Below, one piece after another: positions 49,846 to 59,584 of a stretch of 64,000 nt of DNA. The DNA lies in contig CALNZX010000001.1 of NCBI GenBank assembly GCA_942491105.1, forward strand, positions 372,001 to 436,000, in the 5' to 3' direction. Each line of letters begins with the position of its first letter. Position 1 is the stretch's first letter. The notes beneath the pieces were generated by a model. It was not told where the DNA came from, did not search any database, and saw only the letters and a program-made list of their open reading frames with translations. Made by a program: the position numbers and the translations under genes. This stretch comes from JBBEAM01 sp942491105 (lineage in GTDB: Bacteria; Pseudomonadota; Alphaproteobacteria; Kiloniellales; DSM-21159).

Positions 49846-51792
49846 TCATCCCAGACTTAGAAAAAGGTAGAAGCTGACGAAGATCACCACGCCGATCAGC
49901 ATCGCGAAGGCATAGTGGTAGAGATAGCCGCTCTGCAGCACGCTGGCGCGCCGCGCCAGGTTGCGCGTCAGCGCCGAGAGGCCATCGGGCCCCAGACCAT
50001 CGATCAAGGCGCCGTCGCCGGTCTTCCACAGTCCGCGCCCGAGATACCAGGCCGGACGCACGAAGATTCGGTCGTAGAGCTCGTCGAAGTACCACTTGTT
50101 GAAGGAGAAGAGATAAAGCGGGCGCAGCTTGCGGGCCAGCAGATCCGCGGTGCCCGGACGCCAGAGATAGACGTAGTACGCGGCCAGGATGCCAAGCACG
50201 CCCATGGCCACCGGCAGAGACTTTACCCAGAAGGGCACGTGATGCGCCTTCTCGATGGAATCGTTGAGATCGAGGATGGAGTCGCCCCAGAAGGCCTCCA
50301 TGCCGTGTCCGACGAAGACGCCGTAACCCGCCACGCCGGCGATCACGGCGCCGAGCGCCAGTATCCCCAGAGGATAGATCATCACCTTCGGCGCCTCGTG
50401 CGCGTGCTCGAAGGTGTGGGCGTCGGCGCGGGTTGGGCCGTGGAAGGTCATGATCAGCAGCCGCCAGGAGTAGAAGGCGGTGAGGAACGCGGCGATGGTG
50501 CCGAGAATGTAGGCAAGGCTGCCCTGCGTGCTGTGCGCGCCATAGGCCGCTTCCAGGATCATGTCCTTGGAGTGGAACCCGGCGAAACCGATCGAGGTTC
50601 CGGGAATGCCAATCCCGGCCAGTGCCAGGGAGCCGATCAGCATCAGCGCGTAGGTGATCGGGATCTTCTTCATCAGCCCGCCCATCTTGCGCATGTCCTG
50701 TTCGTGATGCATGGCGTGAATCACGCAGCCGGCTCCAAGGAACAGCAAGGCCTTGAAAAAGGCGTGGGTCATCAGATGGAACATCGCGGCCGAGTAAGCC
50801 GAGACGCCGATGGCAAAGAACATGTAGCCGAGCTGCGAGCAGGTCGAATAGGCGATCACCCGCTTGATGTCGGTCTGGGTCAGCCCCACCGTCGCGGCGA
50901 AGAGTGCCGTCGCCGCGCCGACGTAGGTCACCACGGTCAGGGCATCGGGCGCGAACTCGAAGATCGGCGAGAGACGGCAGAGCATGAAGACCCCGGCCGT
51001 CACCATGGTGGCGGCGTGGATCAGCGCGGAGACCGGCGTCGGGCCTTCCATGGCATCGGGCAACCAGGTGTGCAGACCGAGCTGCGCGGACTTGCCCATG
51101 GCCCCGACGAACAGCAGCAGACAGACGATGGTCAGCGCATGCCCCTGAATGCCGAAGGCGGTGAACTGCGCGTCCTTGACCCCATCTACGGCGCCGAAAG
51201 CGGTGTCGAAATCGACCGTGCCGAGCAGCAGGAAGGCCCCGGCGATGCCGAGCGCGAAGCCGATGTCGCCGACCCGGTTGACCAGGAAGGCCTTGATCGC
51301 GGCAGCGCAGGCGCTGGGCTTTTCATACCAGAAGCCGATCAGCAGATAGGACGCGAGGCCAACCCCCTCCCAGCCGAAGAACATCTGCACGAAGTTATCC
51401 GCGCTGACCAGCATCAGCATCATGAAGGTGAACAGCGACAGATAGGCCATGAAGCGCGGGATCGAGGTGTCCTCGGCCATGTAACCGACGGAATACTGAT
51501 GAACGATCGCGGAAACGATGGTGACGACGCAGAACATCACCGCGGTCAGGGTATCGACCCGCAGGGCCCAGCTCAGTTCGAAGCTGCCGCTGTCGAACCA
51601 GGTGAACAGCTCGATCGTGCGGCTATTGCCGCCGAGGGCAACGTCGATGAACACGTAGACCGAAAGCGCGGCCGCGATCCACAACGGCGTGCAGGTTACG
51701 ATCTGGGAGCCGCGGTCGCCGAGCTGGCGGCCCAGGAAGCCGGCCAGAATGGCGCCCAGCAACGGCAGAAAGACGATGGCGAAATCGATCAT
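49846..51792 (-). CDS. nuoL: NADH-quinone oxidoreductase subunit L
   Basis: Distal antiporter-like proton channel of complex I; its long lateral helix ties the membrane arm together. 648 residues, about 16 helices. Motifs FFGWEGVGLASYLLIGFWY, KSAQLGLHTWLPDAMEGPTP, VIAYSTCSQLGYMFFA and FFKALLFLGAGCVIH. 27 bases after nuoK. An extremely long antisense frame (about 796 codons) mirrors it and is not a gene. Confidence 0.97.
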   Translation of the reverse strand: MIDFAIVFLPLLGAILAGFLGRQLGDRGSQIVTCTPLWIAAALSVYVFIDVALGGNSRTIELFTWFDSGSFELSWALRVDTLTAVMFCVVTIVSAIVHQYSVGYMAEDTSIPRFMAYLSLFTFMMLMLVSADNFVQMFFGWEGVGLASYLLIGFWYEKPSACAAAIKAFLVNRVGDIGFALGIAGAFLLLGTVDFDTAFGAVDGVKDAQFTAFGIQGHALTIVCLLLFVGAMGKSAQLGLHTWLPDAMEGPTPVSALIHAATMVTAGVFMLCRLSPIFEFAPDALTVVTYVGAATALFAATVGLTQTDIKRVIAYSTCSQLGYMFFAIGVSAYSAAMFHLMTHAFFKALLFLGAGCVIHAMHHEQDMRKMGGLMKKIPITYALMLIGSLALAGIGIPGTSIGFAGFHSKDMILEAAYGAHSTQGSLAYILGTIAAFLTAFYSWRLLIMTFHGPTRADAHTFEHAHEAPKVMIYPLGILALGAVIAGVAGYGVFVGHGMEAFWGDSILDLNDSIEKAHHVPFWVKSLPVAMGVLGILAAYYVYLWRPGTADLLARKLRPLYLFSFNKWYFDELYDRIFVRPAWYLGRGLWKTGDGALIDGLGPDGLSALTRNLARRASVLQSGYLYHYAFAMLIGVVIFVSFYLFLSLG

Positions 51793-51819
51793 GTCTTGGC
51801 TCTAACGCTCCCTACCCGC

Positions 51820-52131
51820 TTAGCCCTTCATCATGCTGATGTCTTCGACCTCGATCGAACCGCGGTTACGGTAGTAGACCACGATGATGGCGAGGCCGAT
51901 GGCCGCCTCGGCGGCGGCCACGGTAAGGATCAGCAGGGTGAAGATTTGCCCGACGAGATCGCCGAGATGCGCCGAGAAGGCGACCAGGTTGATATTGACG
52001 GCGAGCAGGATCAGCTCCACCGACATCAAAATGATGATGACGTTCTTACGGTTCAGGAAGACGCCGAAAATCCCCAGCGTAAAGAGGATCGCCGCCAGTG
52101 TGAGATAATGGGACAGGCCGATTTCGAGCAT
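51820..52131 (-). CDS. nuoK: NADH-quinone oxidoreductase subunit K
   Basis: Small MrpC-like membrane subunit of complex I. 103 residues, three helices; the conserved acidic residues lie in MSVELILLAVNINLVAF and TVAAAEAAIGLAIIVVYYR. Start is two bases after the nuoJ stop. Confidence 0.97.
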   Translation of the reverse strand: MLEIGLSHYLTLAAILFTLGIFGVFLNRKNVIIILMSVELILLAVNINLVAFSAHLGDLVGQIFTLLILTVAAAEAAIGLAIIVVYYRNRGSIEVEDISMMKG

Positions 52132-52133
52132 GC

Positions 52134-52748
52134 TCAGATCCCCGTTCCGCTCGGTACGTTCTTGACCTCTACGCTATCGGCGCGGCTGCGCCCAACCTGC
52201 GCTGAAATCTTCTGGCGCCGGACGCCCTCGCGCTGCCGCAGGGTCAGGACGATGGCCCCGACCATGGCGATCAGCAGGACGAAACCCGCGCCTTGGAAGA
52301 GGTAGAGGTAGTGGGTGTAGAGCACCTGGCCGATGGCATCGGTATTGGTCACCTGCGCCGGATCGGGAATCGGCATCTGGGCTGGGCTCTGGACATCGGG
52401 CGCGATGACCCAGGCCCCGGCGACCATGACCAATTCGATCAGCAGGATCAGCCCGATCAGGCCGCCGATCGGCAGGTACTGCAGGAAGCCCTCGCGCATT
52501 TTCACGAAGTTGATGTCGAGCATCATGACAACGAAGAGGAACAGCACCGCCACCGCGCCGACATAGACCACGACCAGGATCATCGCCAGGAACTCGGCCC
52601 CGAGCAGCACGAAAAGACCGGCTGAATTGACAAAGGCGAGAATCAGAAACAGCACCGAGTGCACGGGATTGCGCGAAGCGATCACCATCACGGCCGACGC
52701 GACCACGATTGCGGCAAAGAGATAAAAGGCCAGCCCTTGGATAATCAT
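52134..52748 (-). CDS. nuoJ: NADH-quinone oxidoreductase subunit J
   Basis: Membrane subunit of complex I at the quinone end of the arm. 204 residues, five helices; signature FVNSAGLFVLLGAEFLAMIL and VVYVGAVAVLFLFVVMML are visible. The C-terminal 30 residues are polar. 71 bases after nuoI. Confidence 0.96.
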   Translation of the reverse strand: MIIQGLAFYLFAAIVVASAVMVIASRNPVHSVLFLILAFVNSAGLFVLLGAEFLAMILVVVYVGAVAVLFLFVVMMLDINFVKMREGFLQYLPIGGLIGLILLIELVMVAGAWVIAPDVQSPAQMPIPDPAQVTNTDAIGQVLYTHYLYLFQGAGFVLLIAMVGAIVLTLRQREGVRRQKISAQVGRSRADSVEVKNVPSGTGI

Positions 52749-52819
52749 CGGCTCCCTCCCTCCTCGGCGACTCGTCGGTTATGCGGCACGTGAACTTCCC
52801 CCATGCAAAGCCTGCCCCC

Positions 52820-53311
52820 CTAGCGGTAGGGCGCTTCCTTCTCAAGGTTCAAGGCGATCTCGTATTCCCAGCGGTCGCCGTTCTCCAGCAAGCGGTCCTT
52901 GTTGTAGAACAGCTCCTCGCGGGTCTCTGCGGCGAACTCGAAATTCGGTCCCTCAACGATGGCGTCGACCGGGCAGGCTTCCTCGCAGAGACCGCAGTAG
53001 ATGCACTTCGTCATATCGATATCGTAGCGGGTGGTGCGGCGGCTGCCGTCGTCGCCGCGCGGGCCGGCCTCGATGGTGATCGCCTGCGCCGGGCAGATCG
53101 CTTCGCAGAGCTTGCAGGCGATGCAGCGTTCCTCGCCGTTGGGATAGCGGCGCAAGGCGTGCTCGCCGCGAAACCTCGGGGAAAGAGCGCCCTTTTCGTA
53201 GGGATAGTTCAAGGTCACCTTCGGCTTGAAGAAATACTTCAGCGTCAGGCCGAGACCCTCGATGAGTTCCCAAAGCAGGAAGGTCCGCGCTGTACGGTCG
53301 AGCGTTGCCAT
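52820..53311 (-). CDS. nuoI: NADH-quinone oxidoreductase subunit I
   Basis: Carries the two 4Fe-4S clusters N6a and N6b that lead electrons to NuoB. 163 residues. Both CxxCxxCxxxCP motifs are intact: CIACKLCEAICP and CIYCGLCEEACP. The N-terminal segment (LIEGLGLTLKYFF) lies on the membrane. A 95-base gap from nuoH holds no gene. Confidence 0.98.
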   Translation of the reverse strand: MATLDRTARTFLLWELIEGLGLTLKYFFKPKVTLNYPYEKGALSPRFRGEHALRRYPNGEERCIACKLCEAICPAQAITIEAGPRGDDGSRRTTRYDIDMTKCIYCGLCEEACPVDAIVEGPNFEFAAETREELFYNKDRLLENGDRWEYEIALNLEKEAPYR

Positions 53312-53406
53312 AGCGTCGCGTTATCCTTGCGTCACGAGTTGCGGGGCGCCGGTGGCGGAGGCGCCATCTTCTCTCACCCCGAAGGCGGCACTGCAAGTCC
53401 TGGAGG

Positions 53407-54417
53407 TCATGCCGGCACCCAATCGAAGGCGATCAACACACCGGCTGTCAGCACCACCCAGAGCAGCGAGAACGGCAGGAAGACCTTCCAGCCGAGGCGC
53501 ATCAGCTGATCGTAGCGATAGCGCGGGAAGGTCGCCCGTACCCAGAGGAAGAAGAACAGCACCAGACAGACCTTGGCGATGAACCAGATCGGGCCGGGAA
53601 TCCAGTTGAAGGGCGCGATGTCGAAAAGCGGCAGCCAGCCTCCCAGGAAGAGGATCGTGGTCATCGCGCTCATCAGAATCATGTTGGCGTATTCGCCAAG
53701 GAAGAAGAGCGCGAAGGTCATCGCCGAGTATTCGACGAAGTAACCCGCCACCAGCTCCGATTCGCCTTCGGGAAGATCGAAGGGCGAGCGGTTGGTTTCC
53801 GCCAGGGTGGAGATGAAGAAGATCACGAACATCGGCAGCAGCGGAATGCAGAACCAGACGGTCTGCTGCGCCATTACGATATCGGTCAGGTTGAGCGAAC
53901 CGACGCAGAGCAGCACCGAAATGATCACGAAGCCCATGGAGACTTCGTAGGACACCATCTGTGCCGCCGAGCGCAGCGCGCCGAGGAAGGGATACTTCGA
54001 GTTCGAGGCCCAGCCGGCCATGATCACGCCATAGACGCCGAGCGAGGAAATCGCGAAGAGGAACAGGATGCCGACGTTGATGTCGGCGATCACCCAGCCT
54101 TCACTGACCGGGATCACCGCCCAGGCGACCATCGCGAGAATGAAGGTCAGCATCGGCGCCAGGATGAAGACCACCCGGTTGGATCCCGCCGGAAGAATGG
54201 TTTCCTTGAACAGCAGCTTGACGCCGTCGGCGATCGGCTGCAGCAAGCCGAAGGGACCGACCACGTTGGGACCCTTGCGCAGCTGCATTGCCGCGATCAC
54301 CTTGCGCTCCGCGTAGGTCAAATAGGCCACGGCGCCCAGCAAGGGCACCACGATCGCCAGGATCTGCCCGACGATGATAATCCCGGGCCAGGCGTATCCG
54401 CTCCAGAACTCAGCCAT
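53407..54417 (-). CDS. nuoH: NADH-quinone oxidoreductase subunit H
   Basis: Membrane subunit forming part of the quinone chamber and the E-channel. 336 residues, eight helices. Motifs YAERKVIAAMQLRKGPNVVG and AETNRSPFDLPEGESELVAG are the standard signatures. Its start overlaps the nuoG stop by eight bases. Confidence 0.98.
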   Translation of the reverse strand: MAEFWSGYAWPGIIIVGQILAIVVPLLGAVAYLTYAERKVIAAMQLRKGPNVVGPFGLLQPIADGVKLLFKETILPAGSNRVVFILAPMLTFILAMVAWAVIPVSEGWVIADINVGILFLFAISSLGVYGVIMAGWASNSKYPFLGALRSAAQMVSYEVSMGFVIISVLLCVGSLNLTDIVMAQQTVWFCIPLLPMFVIFFISTLAETNRSPFDLPEGESELVAGYFVEYSAMTFALFFLGEYANMILMSAMTTILFLGGWLPLFDIAPFNWIPGPIWFIAKVCLVLFFFLWVRATFPRYRYDQLMRLGWKVFLPFSLLWVVLTAGVLIAFDWVPA

Positions 54418-56473
54418 GGGTACCCGTCGCGTCTGCTCGAGTTGAGATCAGCGTGTCGGTGCACTCGGCCATGGTCTCCGAGGCCCGGCTGATCGGATCG
54501 GTCATGTAGTAGTTGGCGATCGGCAGGCCGAAGGCCGCGCCCGCGACCTCCCCCGCTACGCCGAAGTCTTCCCATGGGGCCGGCTCGACCTGATCGATGG
54601 CGGCGAAAACCGGATGCTCCTCGATCAGCTTTTGCCGCAGCTCGCCGAGATTGTTGTAGGGCAGCGTCTTGCCGAGCTGCTCCGACAGGGCGCGCAGAAT
54701 GGTCCAGTCCTCGCGGGCATCGCCCGGCGGGAAGACGGCCAGACGCGCCAACTGCACCCGGCCCTCGGTATTGACGTAGGTGGCGTTCTTTTCGGTGTAG
54801 GCCGCGCCCGGCAGGATAACGTCCGCACGATGGGCGCCGGCATCGCCGTGGTGGCCCTGATAGATAACGAAGGCATCGCCGATCTGTGTCATGTCGATTT
54901 CGTCGGCGCCGAGCAGGAAGACGGCTTCGATATCGCCCTTTGCCGCGCCCTTGAGGATAGCCTCGACATCCTTGCCGCCCTTGCCCGGCAGGAAGCCGAG
55001 TTCGAGGCCGCCGACGCGCGAGGCGGCACGCTGCAGCAGGTTGAAGCCGTTCCAGTCGTCGCGGACCATGCCGTAGGTCTCGGCGACCTGTCGGGCCAGA
55101 GCCAGGATCGCCGCGCCGTCGACGCGCGCCACGGCGCCGCTGCCGAGGATGAGCACGGGATTCTCGGCCTTTTTCAGGATCTCCGCGAAACCGCCCTTGC
55201 CATCAGCGATCTCCTGAAGGCTTTCCGGTCCGGCGCCCAGATAGTCGACCTCGTAGGTCAGGTCCACCGGCTGGCCGATCACGCCGACCCGCAGGCCGTT
55301 GTGCAGGAAGGCCTTACGCAGACGGGCGTTGATCAGCGGCGCTTCCCAACGCGGATTGGTGCCGATCAGCAGCGCCGCGTCGGCGTTGTCCAACCCGCCG
55401 ATGGTGGTGTTGAAGCGATAGGACGCGCGTGCTTCGCCGTCGAGCTTGGCGCCGTCCTGACGGCAATCCAGGTTTGGCGAGCCGAGGCTCTGCATCAGGC
55501 CCTGCAGGGCGAACATCGATTCGGCGTCGCAGAGATCGCCGGCGATCGCCGCGATCTTCTTGCCGTCGAGTCCCTTCAGCCGCGCCACGATGGCCGCGAA
55601 GGCCTGGTCCCAGCTTGCCGCTTCCAGCTTGCCTTCGGCGTTCCGAATATAGGGTTTGTCCAGACGCTGCCGGGCCAAGCCGTCGCAGGCATGGCGGGTC
55701 TTATCGGCGATCCACTCTTCGTTGATGTCTTCGTGGATGCGTGGCAGCACGCGCAGCACCCGCGCGCCGCGGCTATCCACCCGAATATTCGAGCCCACGG
55801 CGTCCATCACGTCGACCGAGGGAGTCTTCTTCAATTCCCAGGGGCGCGAGGCGAAGGCGTAAGGCCGGCTGGTCAGCGCCCCGACCGGACAGACATCGAC
55901 CAGATTTCCGGCCATTTCCGAGGTGATGGCCTGCTCGAGCGTGGTGATCTCGGCGTGCTCGCCGCGATTGACCAAGCCGATTTCCTCGACGCCGCAGATC
56001 TCCGTGGCCGCGCGTACGCAGCGGGTACACTGGATGCAGCGGGTCATGATTGTCTTGATCAGCGGGCCCATGTATTTCTCGCTGACCGCGCGCTTGTTCT
56101 CGGAGTAACGGCTGCGGTCGTAACCGTATGCCATGGCCTGATCCTGCAGATCGCACTCGCCGCCCTGGTCGCAGATCGGGCAATCCAGCGGATGGTTGAT
56201 CAGCAGGAACTCCATGACGCCGTTGCGCGCCTTTTTTACCTTCTCCGTATCGGTATGGATCACCATGCCCTCGCCGACCGGCATGGCGCAGGAGGCAATG
56301 GGTTTCGGCGCCTTTTCCATCTCCACCAGGCACATCCGGCAGTTGCCCGCCACGGAGAGACGCTCGTGGTAGCAGAAGCGCGGAATCTCGGCGCCGGCGA
56401 GTTCACAGGCCTGTAGCACAGTGATCCCGCCCGGAACCTCAATCTCCTTACCGTCTACGGTTAGCTTCGGCAT
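54410..56473 (-). CDS. nuoG: NADH-quinone oxidoreductase subunit G
   Basis: Large peripheral subunit with clusters N1b, N4 and N5. 687 residues. N-terminal 2Fe-2S ligands in CELAGAEIPRFCYHE and CRMCLVEME; His-type N5 motif in HPLDCPICDQGGECDLQ; N4 ligands in CIQCTRCVRAATEICG. The molybdopterin-oxidoreductase-like domain (about 215-687) has lost cofactor binding as usual. The extra N7 motif of E. coli was not seen. 26 bases after nuoF. Confidence 0.97.
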   Translation of the reverse strand: MPKLTVDGKEIEVPGGITVLQACELAGAEIPRFCYHERLSVAGNCRMCLVEMEKAPKPIASCAMPVGEGMVIHTDTEKVKKARNGVMEFLLINHPLDCPICDQGGECDLQDQAMAYGYDRSRYSENKRAVSEKYMGPLIKTIMTRCIQCTRCVRAATEICGVEEIGLVNRGEHAEITTLEQAITSEMAGNLVDVCPVGALTSRPYAFASRPWELKKTPSVDVMDAVGSNIRVDSRGARVLRVLPRIHEDINEEWIADKTRHACDGLARQRLDKPYIRNAEGKLEAASWDQAFAAIVARLKGLDGKKIAAIAGDLCDAESMFALQGLMQSLGSPNLDCRQDGAKLDGEARASYRFNTTIGGLDNADAALLIGTNPRWEAPLINARLRKAFLHNGLRVGVIGQPVDLTYEVDYLGAGPESLQEIADGKGGFAEILKKAENPVLILGSGAVARVDGAAILALARQVAETYGMVRDDWNGFNLLQRAASRVGGLELGFLPGKGGKDVEAILKGAAKGDIEAVFLLGADEIDMTQIGDAFVIYQGHHGDAGAHRADVILPGAAYTEKNATYVNTEGRVQLARLAVFPPGDAREDWTILRALSEQLGKTLPYNNLGELRQKLIEEHPVFAAIDQVEPAPWEDFGVAGEVAGAAFGLPIANYYMTDPISRASETMAECTDTLISTRADATGTHG

Positions 56474-56499
56474 TAAGAACTCCTGCTAAGCTCTTCTAA

Positions 56500-57792
56500 T
56501 TATTCGGCCGCCGGCGCGTGCGCCTTGCGGTAATCGTTGATCCGGCGCTCCAGCTCCGGACGGAAATGGCGGATCAGACCCTGGATCGGCCAGGCCGCGG
56601 CATCGCCGAGCGCGCAGATGGTATGCCCCTCAACCTGATAGGTCACGTCGAGCAGGGTGTCGATTTCCTCGAGCTGCGCCCTGCCCTCGACCATGCGGGT
56701 CAGCACCCGCCACATCCAGCCGGTGCCTTCACGGCAGGGCGTGCACTGTCCGCAGCTCTCATGCATGTAGAAATGAGAGAAGCGGCAGATCGCCTCGACG
56801 ATGTCGGTGGATTTATCCATGACGATGACGGCGGCGGTGCCAAGGCCGGACTTCTGCTCGCGCAGAGCATCGAAGTCCATCAGGACCTCGCCGCAGATGT
56901 CCTGGGGCAGACAGGGCACCGATGATCCGCCGGGAACCACGGTCAGCAGGTTGTCCCAGCCGCCGCGCACGCCACCGGCATGCTTCTCGATCAGCTCCTT
57001 GAGCGGAATCGACATCGCCTCCTCGACATTGCAGGGCGTGTTCACATGACCTGAAATCGAGAAAATCTTGGTGCCGTGATTGTTCGGCCGGCCGAAGCCC
57101 GTCCACCAGTCGACGCCACGCCGCAGAATGGTTGGCACGACGGCCACGGTCTCGACGTTATTGACCGTGGTCGGGCAACCATAGAGCCCGCAGGCCGCCG
57201 GGAAAGGCGGCTTGAGCCGCGGCTGGCCCTTCTTGCCCTCCAGGCTCTCCAGCAGCGCGGTTTCCTCGCCGCAGATGTAGGCCCCGGCCCCGCGATGCAG
57301 ATAGACATCGTAGTCCCAGCCCGACTTGCAGGCGTTCTTGCCGAGCAGCCCGGCCTCGTAGGCCTCGTCGATGGCGGCCTGAATCTGGCTGTGCTCGTAG
57401 AAATACTCGCCGCGAATGTAGATGTAGCAAGCATTGGCGCCCATCGCGAAACCGGCGATCAGGCAGCCTTCCAGGAAGATGTGCGGGTCGTTGCGCAGGA
57501 TCTCGCGGTCCTTGCAGGAGCCGGGTTCCGACTCGTCGGCATTGACCACCAGATAGGACGGCCGGCCGTCGCTTTCCTTGGGCATGAAGGACCACTTGAG
57601 GCCCGTCGGGAAACCGGCGCCGCCGCGTCCGCGCAGGCCGGAAGCCTTCACCCGTTCGATAATCTCCTCGCGGCCAAGCTCGATCAGGCCCTTGGTGCCG
57701 TCCCAGGCGCCACGCTTGCGCGCGGCCTCAAGGCCCCAATCCTGCTGGCCATAGAGATTCGTGAAGATGCGATCCTTGTCCGCGAGAGTCAT
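56500..57792 (-). CDS. nuoF: NADH-quinone oxidoreductase subunit F
   Basis: NADH-binding flavoprotein of complex I with FMN and cluster N3. 430 residues. Motifs GLRGRGGAGFPTGLKW (NADH), GAGAYICGEETALLES (FMN) and ESCGQCTPCREGTGW (4Fe-4S). The start overlaps the nuoE stop (ATGA). Confidence 0.98.
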   Translation of the reverse strand: MTLADKDRIFTNLYGQQDWGLEAARKRGAWDGTKGLIELGREEIIERVKASGLRGRGGAGFPTGLKWSFMPKESDGRPSYLVVNADESEPGSCKDREILRNDPHIFLEGCLIAGFAMGANACYIYIRGEYFYEHSQIQAAIDEAYEAGLLGKNACKSGWDYDVYLHRGAGAYICGEETALLESLEGKKGQPRLKPPFPAACGLYGCPTTVNNVETVAVVPTILRRGVDWWTGFGRPNNHGTKIFSISGHVNTPCNVEEAMSIPLKELIEKHAGGVRGGWDNLLTVVPGGSSVPCLPQDICGEVLMDFDALREQKSGLGTAAVIVMDKSTDIVEAICRFSHFYMHESCGQCTPCREGTGWMWRVLTRMVEGRAQLEEIDTLLDVTYQVEGHTICALGDAAAWPIQGLIRHFRPELERRINDYRKAHAPAAE

Positions 57793-58409
57793 TCGGCGCC
57801 CTCCTGCGGCAGGGTATGGAGCAGCGTTTGCGGCCCGCCCTCGGGCGCTGATGCCAGACGGCCGGACTGCGAACCCCTGGGTACGTCCTTACCGGCGCGC
57901 AGATCGGCGATCAGGGCCGCGGTGCGTTCCGGCGTGAGATCCTCGTAGTACCAATCGTTGATCTGCACCATCGGCGCGTTGCAGCAGGCGCCGAGGCACT
58001 CGACCTCGACGACCCGGAACAGGCCATCCTCACTGGTGACGTTCATGCTGCCGCAGCCGCTGGCTTCCAAGCAGGCCTTGGTGATGTCGTCGGAGCCGCG
58101 CAGCCAGCACGGCGTGGTGCGGCATACCTGGATCAGGTACTTCCCGACCGGTTCCAGATAAAACATGGTGTAGAAGCTGGCGACTTCGTAGACGCGAATC
58201 GGCGCGATGCCCAGGTAGTTGGCGACATAGGCGATGGCCGCGTCGCTCAGCCAACCGCCGTTCTGGCGTTGCGCCATGTCGAGCAGCGCCAAGGTGGCGC
58301 TCGCCTCCCGTCCCTCGGGGTAGCGCGCGCAAATCCGCTCGGCCCGCGCCAGGTTATCGGCGTCGAAAGCGAAATCCGTTTCCGGCTTCTTGAAACTGGT
58401 CACCTTCAT
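57789..58409 (-). CDS. nuoE: NADH-quinone oxidoreductase subunit E
   Basis: Thioredoxin-like subunit with 2Fe-2S cluster N1a. 206 residues. Cluster Cys are in CRTTPCWLRG and ECLGACCNAPM. The C-terminal 35 residues beyond the usual fold are polar. Overlaps nuoD by four bases (ATGA). Confidence 0.97.
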   Translation of the reverse strand: MKVTSFKKPETDFAFDADNLARAERICARYPEGREASATLALLDMAQRQNGGWLSDAAIAYVANYLGIAPIRVYEVASFYTMFYLEPVGKYLIQVCRTTPCWLRGSDDITKACLEASGCGSMNVTSEDGLFRVVEVECLGACCNAPMVQINDWYYEDLTPERTAALIADLRAGKDVPRGSQSGRLASAPEGGPQTLLHTLPQEGAE

Positions 58410-59584
58410 CGGTCGACCTCACCAAACACGATATCCATGGAGCCGAGGATCGCGACACTGTCGGCGAGCATATGCCCCCGGCAGAGATGATCCATCGCCG
58501 CGAGATGCGGGAAGCCTGGCGCCCGCAGGCGGCACTTGTAGGGCTTGTTGCCGCCGGTGGAAACCAGATAGACGGCGAACTCGCCTTTCGGCGCCTCGAC
58601 CGCGGCGTACACCTCGCCCGCCGGTACGTGATAGCCCTCGGTATAGAGCTTGAAGTGATGGATCAGCGCCTCCATCGACTTCTTCATATCCGCGCGGCGG
58701 GGCGGGGCAACCTTGTGGTTTTCGACCATCACCGGGCCTTCCGGCATCTTGTCCAGGCACTGGCGGATGATCTTCAGGGATTCGCGCATCTCCTCGACGC
58801 GCACCAGATAGCGGTCGAAGCAGTCGCCGTTCTTGCCGACGGGAATGCCGAACTCGATCTCATCGTAGACCTCGTAGGGCTGCGCCCGGCGCAGATCCCA
58901 GGCGAATCCGGAACCGCGCAGCATCGGACCGGAGAATCCCCAGTCGAGCGCGTCCTGCTGGCTGACCACGCCGATATCGACGGTGCGCTGGCGGAAAATC
59001 CTATTCTCGGTCAGCAGACCTTCCAGGTCGTCGATGTGCGGCGGGAAGTCGTCGCAGAACCTTGAAATATCCTCGAGCAAATCGGGCGGCAGATCCCTCG
59101 GCACGCCGCCTGGACGGAAATAGGCCGCGTGCAGGCGCGCGCCGGAGGCCCGCTCGTAGAACTCCATGATCTTCTCGCGCTGCTCGAAGCCCCAGAGAAT
59201 CGGGGTCATCGCGCCGACGTCGATGGCGAAGGTCGTCAGGTTGAGCAGGTGGTTGGCGATACGCGACAGCTCGCTGTACAGCACGCGGATGAACTGGGCG
59301 CGGCGCGGCGCCTCGATACCCAGCAGCCGCTCGACGCCCAAGGCGAAGGCGTGCTCCTGGTTCATCGGCGCGACGTAGTCGAGGCGGTCGAAATAGGGAA
59401 CCGCCTGCAGATAGGTCTTATGCTCGATCAGCTTCTCGGTGCCGCGGTGCAGCAGGCCGATATGCGGATCGGCGCGCTCGATCACCTCGCCGTCCATCTC
59501 CAGCACCAGGCGCAGAACGCCATGGGCCGCGGGATGCTGCGGTCCGAAATTCAGGGTCAACGGCTTGATATGCGCTTCGGCCAT
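58406..59584 (-). CDS. nuoD: NADH-quinone oxidoreductase subunit D
   Basis: 49-kDa type subunit that forms the quinone site with NuoB. From ATG 59584 (MAEAHIKPLTLNFGPQHPAA) 392 residues; the frame is open upstream to 60121 but only as a shadow of nuoC. Motifs GPQHPAAHGVLRLVLEMDGE, DPHIGLLHRGTEKL, SMDIVFGEVDR. Its ATG overlaps the nuoC stop (TGATG). Confidence 0.98.
   Translation of the reverse strand: MAEAHIKPLTLNFGPQHPAAHGVLRLVLEMDGEVIERADPHIGLLHRGTEKLIEHKTYLQAVPYFDRLDYVAPMNQEHAFALGVERLLGIEAPRRAQFIRVLYSELSRIANHLLNLTTFAIDVGAMTPILWGFEQREKIMEFYERASGARLHAAYFRPGGVPRDLPPDLLEDISRFCDDFPPHIDDLEGLLTENRIFRQRTVDIGVVSQQDALDWGFSGPMLRGSGFAWDLRRAQPYEVYDEIEFGIPVGKNGDCFDRYLVRVEEMRESLKIIRQCLDKMPEGPVMVENHKVAPPRRADMKKSMEALIHHFKLYTEGYHVPAGEVYAAVEAPKGEFAVYLVSTGGNKPYKCRLRAPGFPHLAAMDHLCRGHMLADSVAILGSMDIVFGEVDR

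Noticed and set aside
49915..52305. Plus-strand open frame of about 796 codons opposite nuoL to nuoJ
   Set aside because: Runs across several real minus-strand genes and their gaps, with His/Asp/Arg-rich translation typical of reverse-strand shadows.
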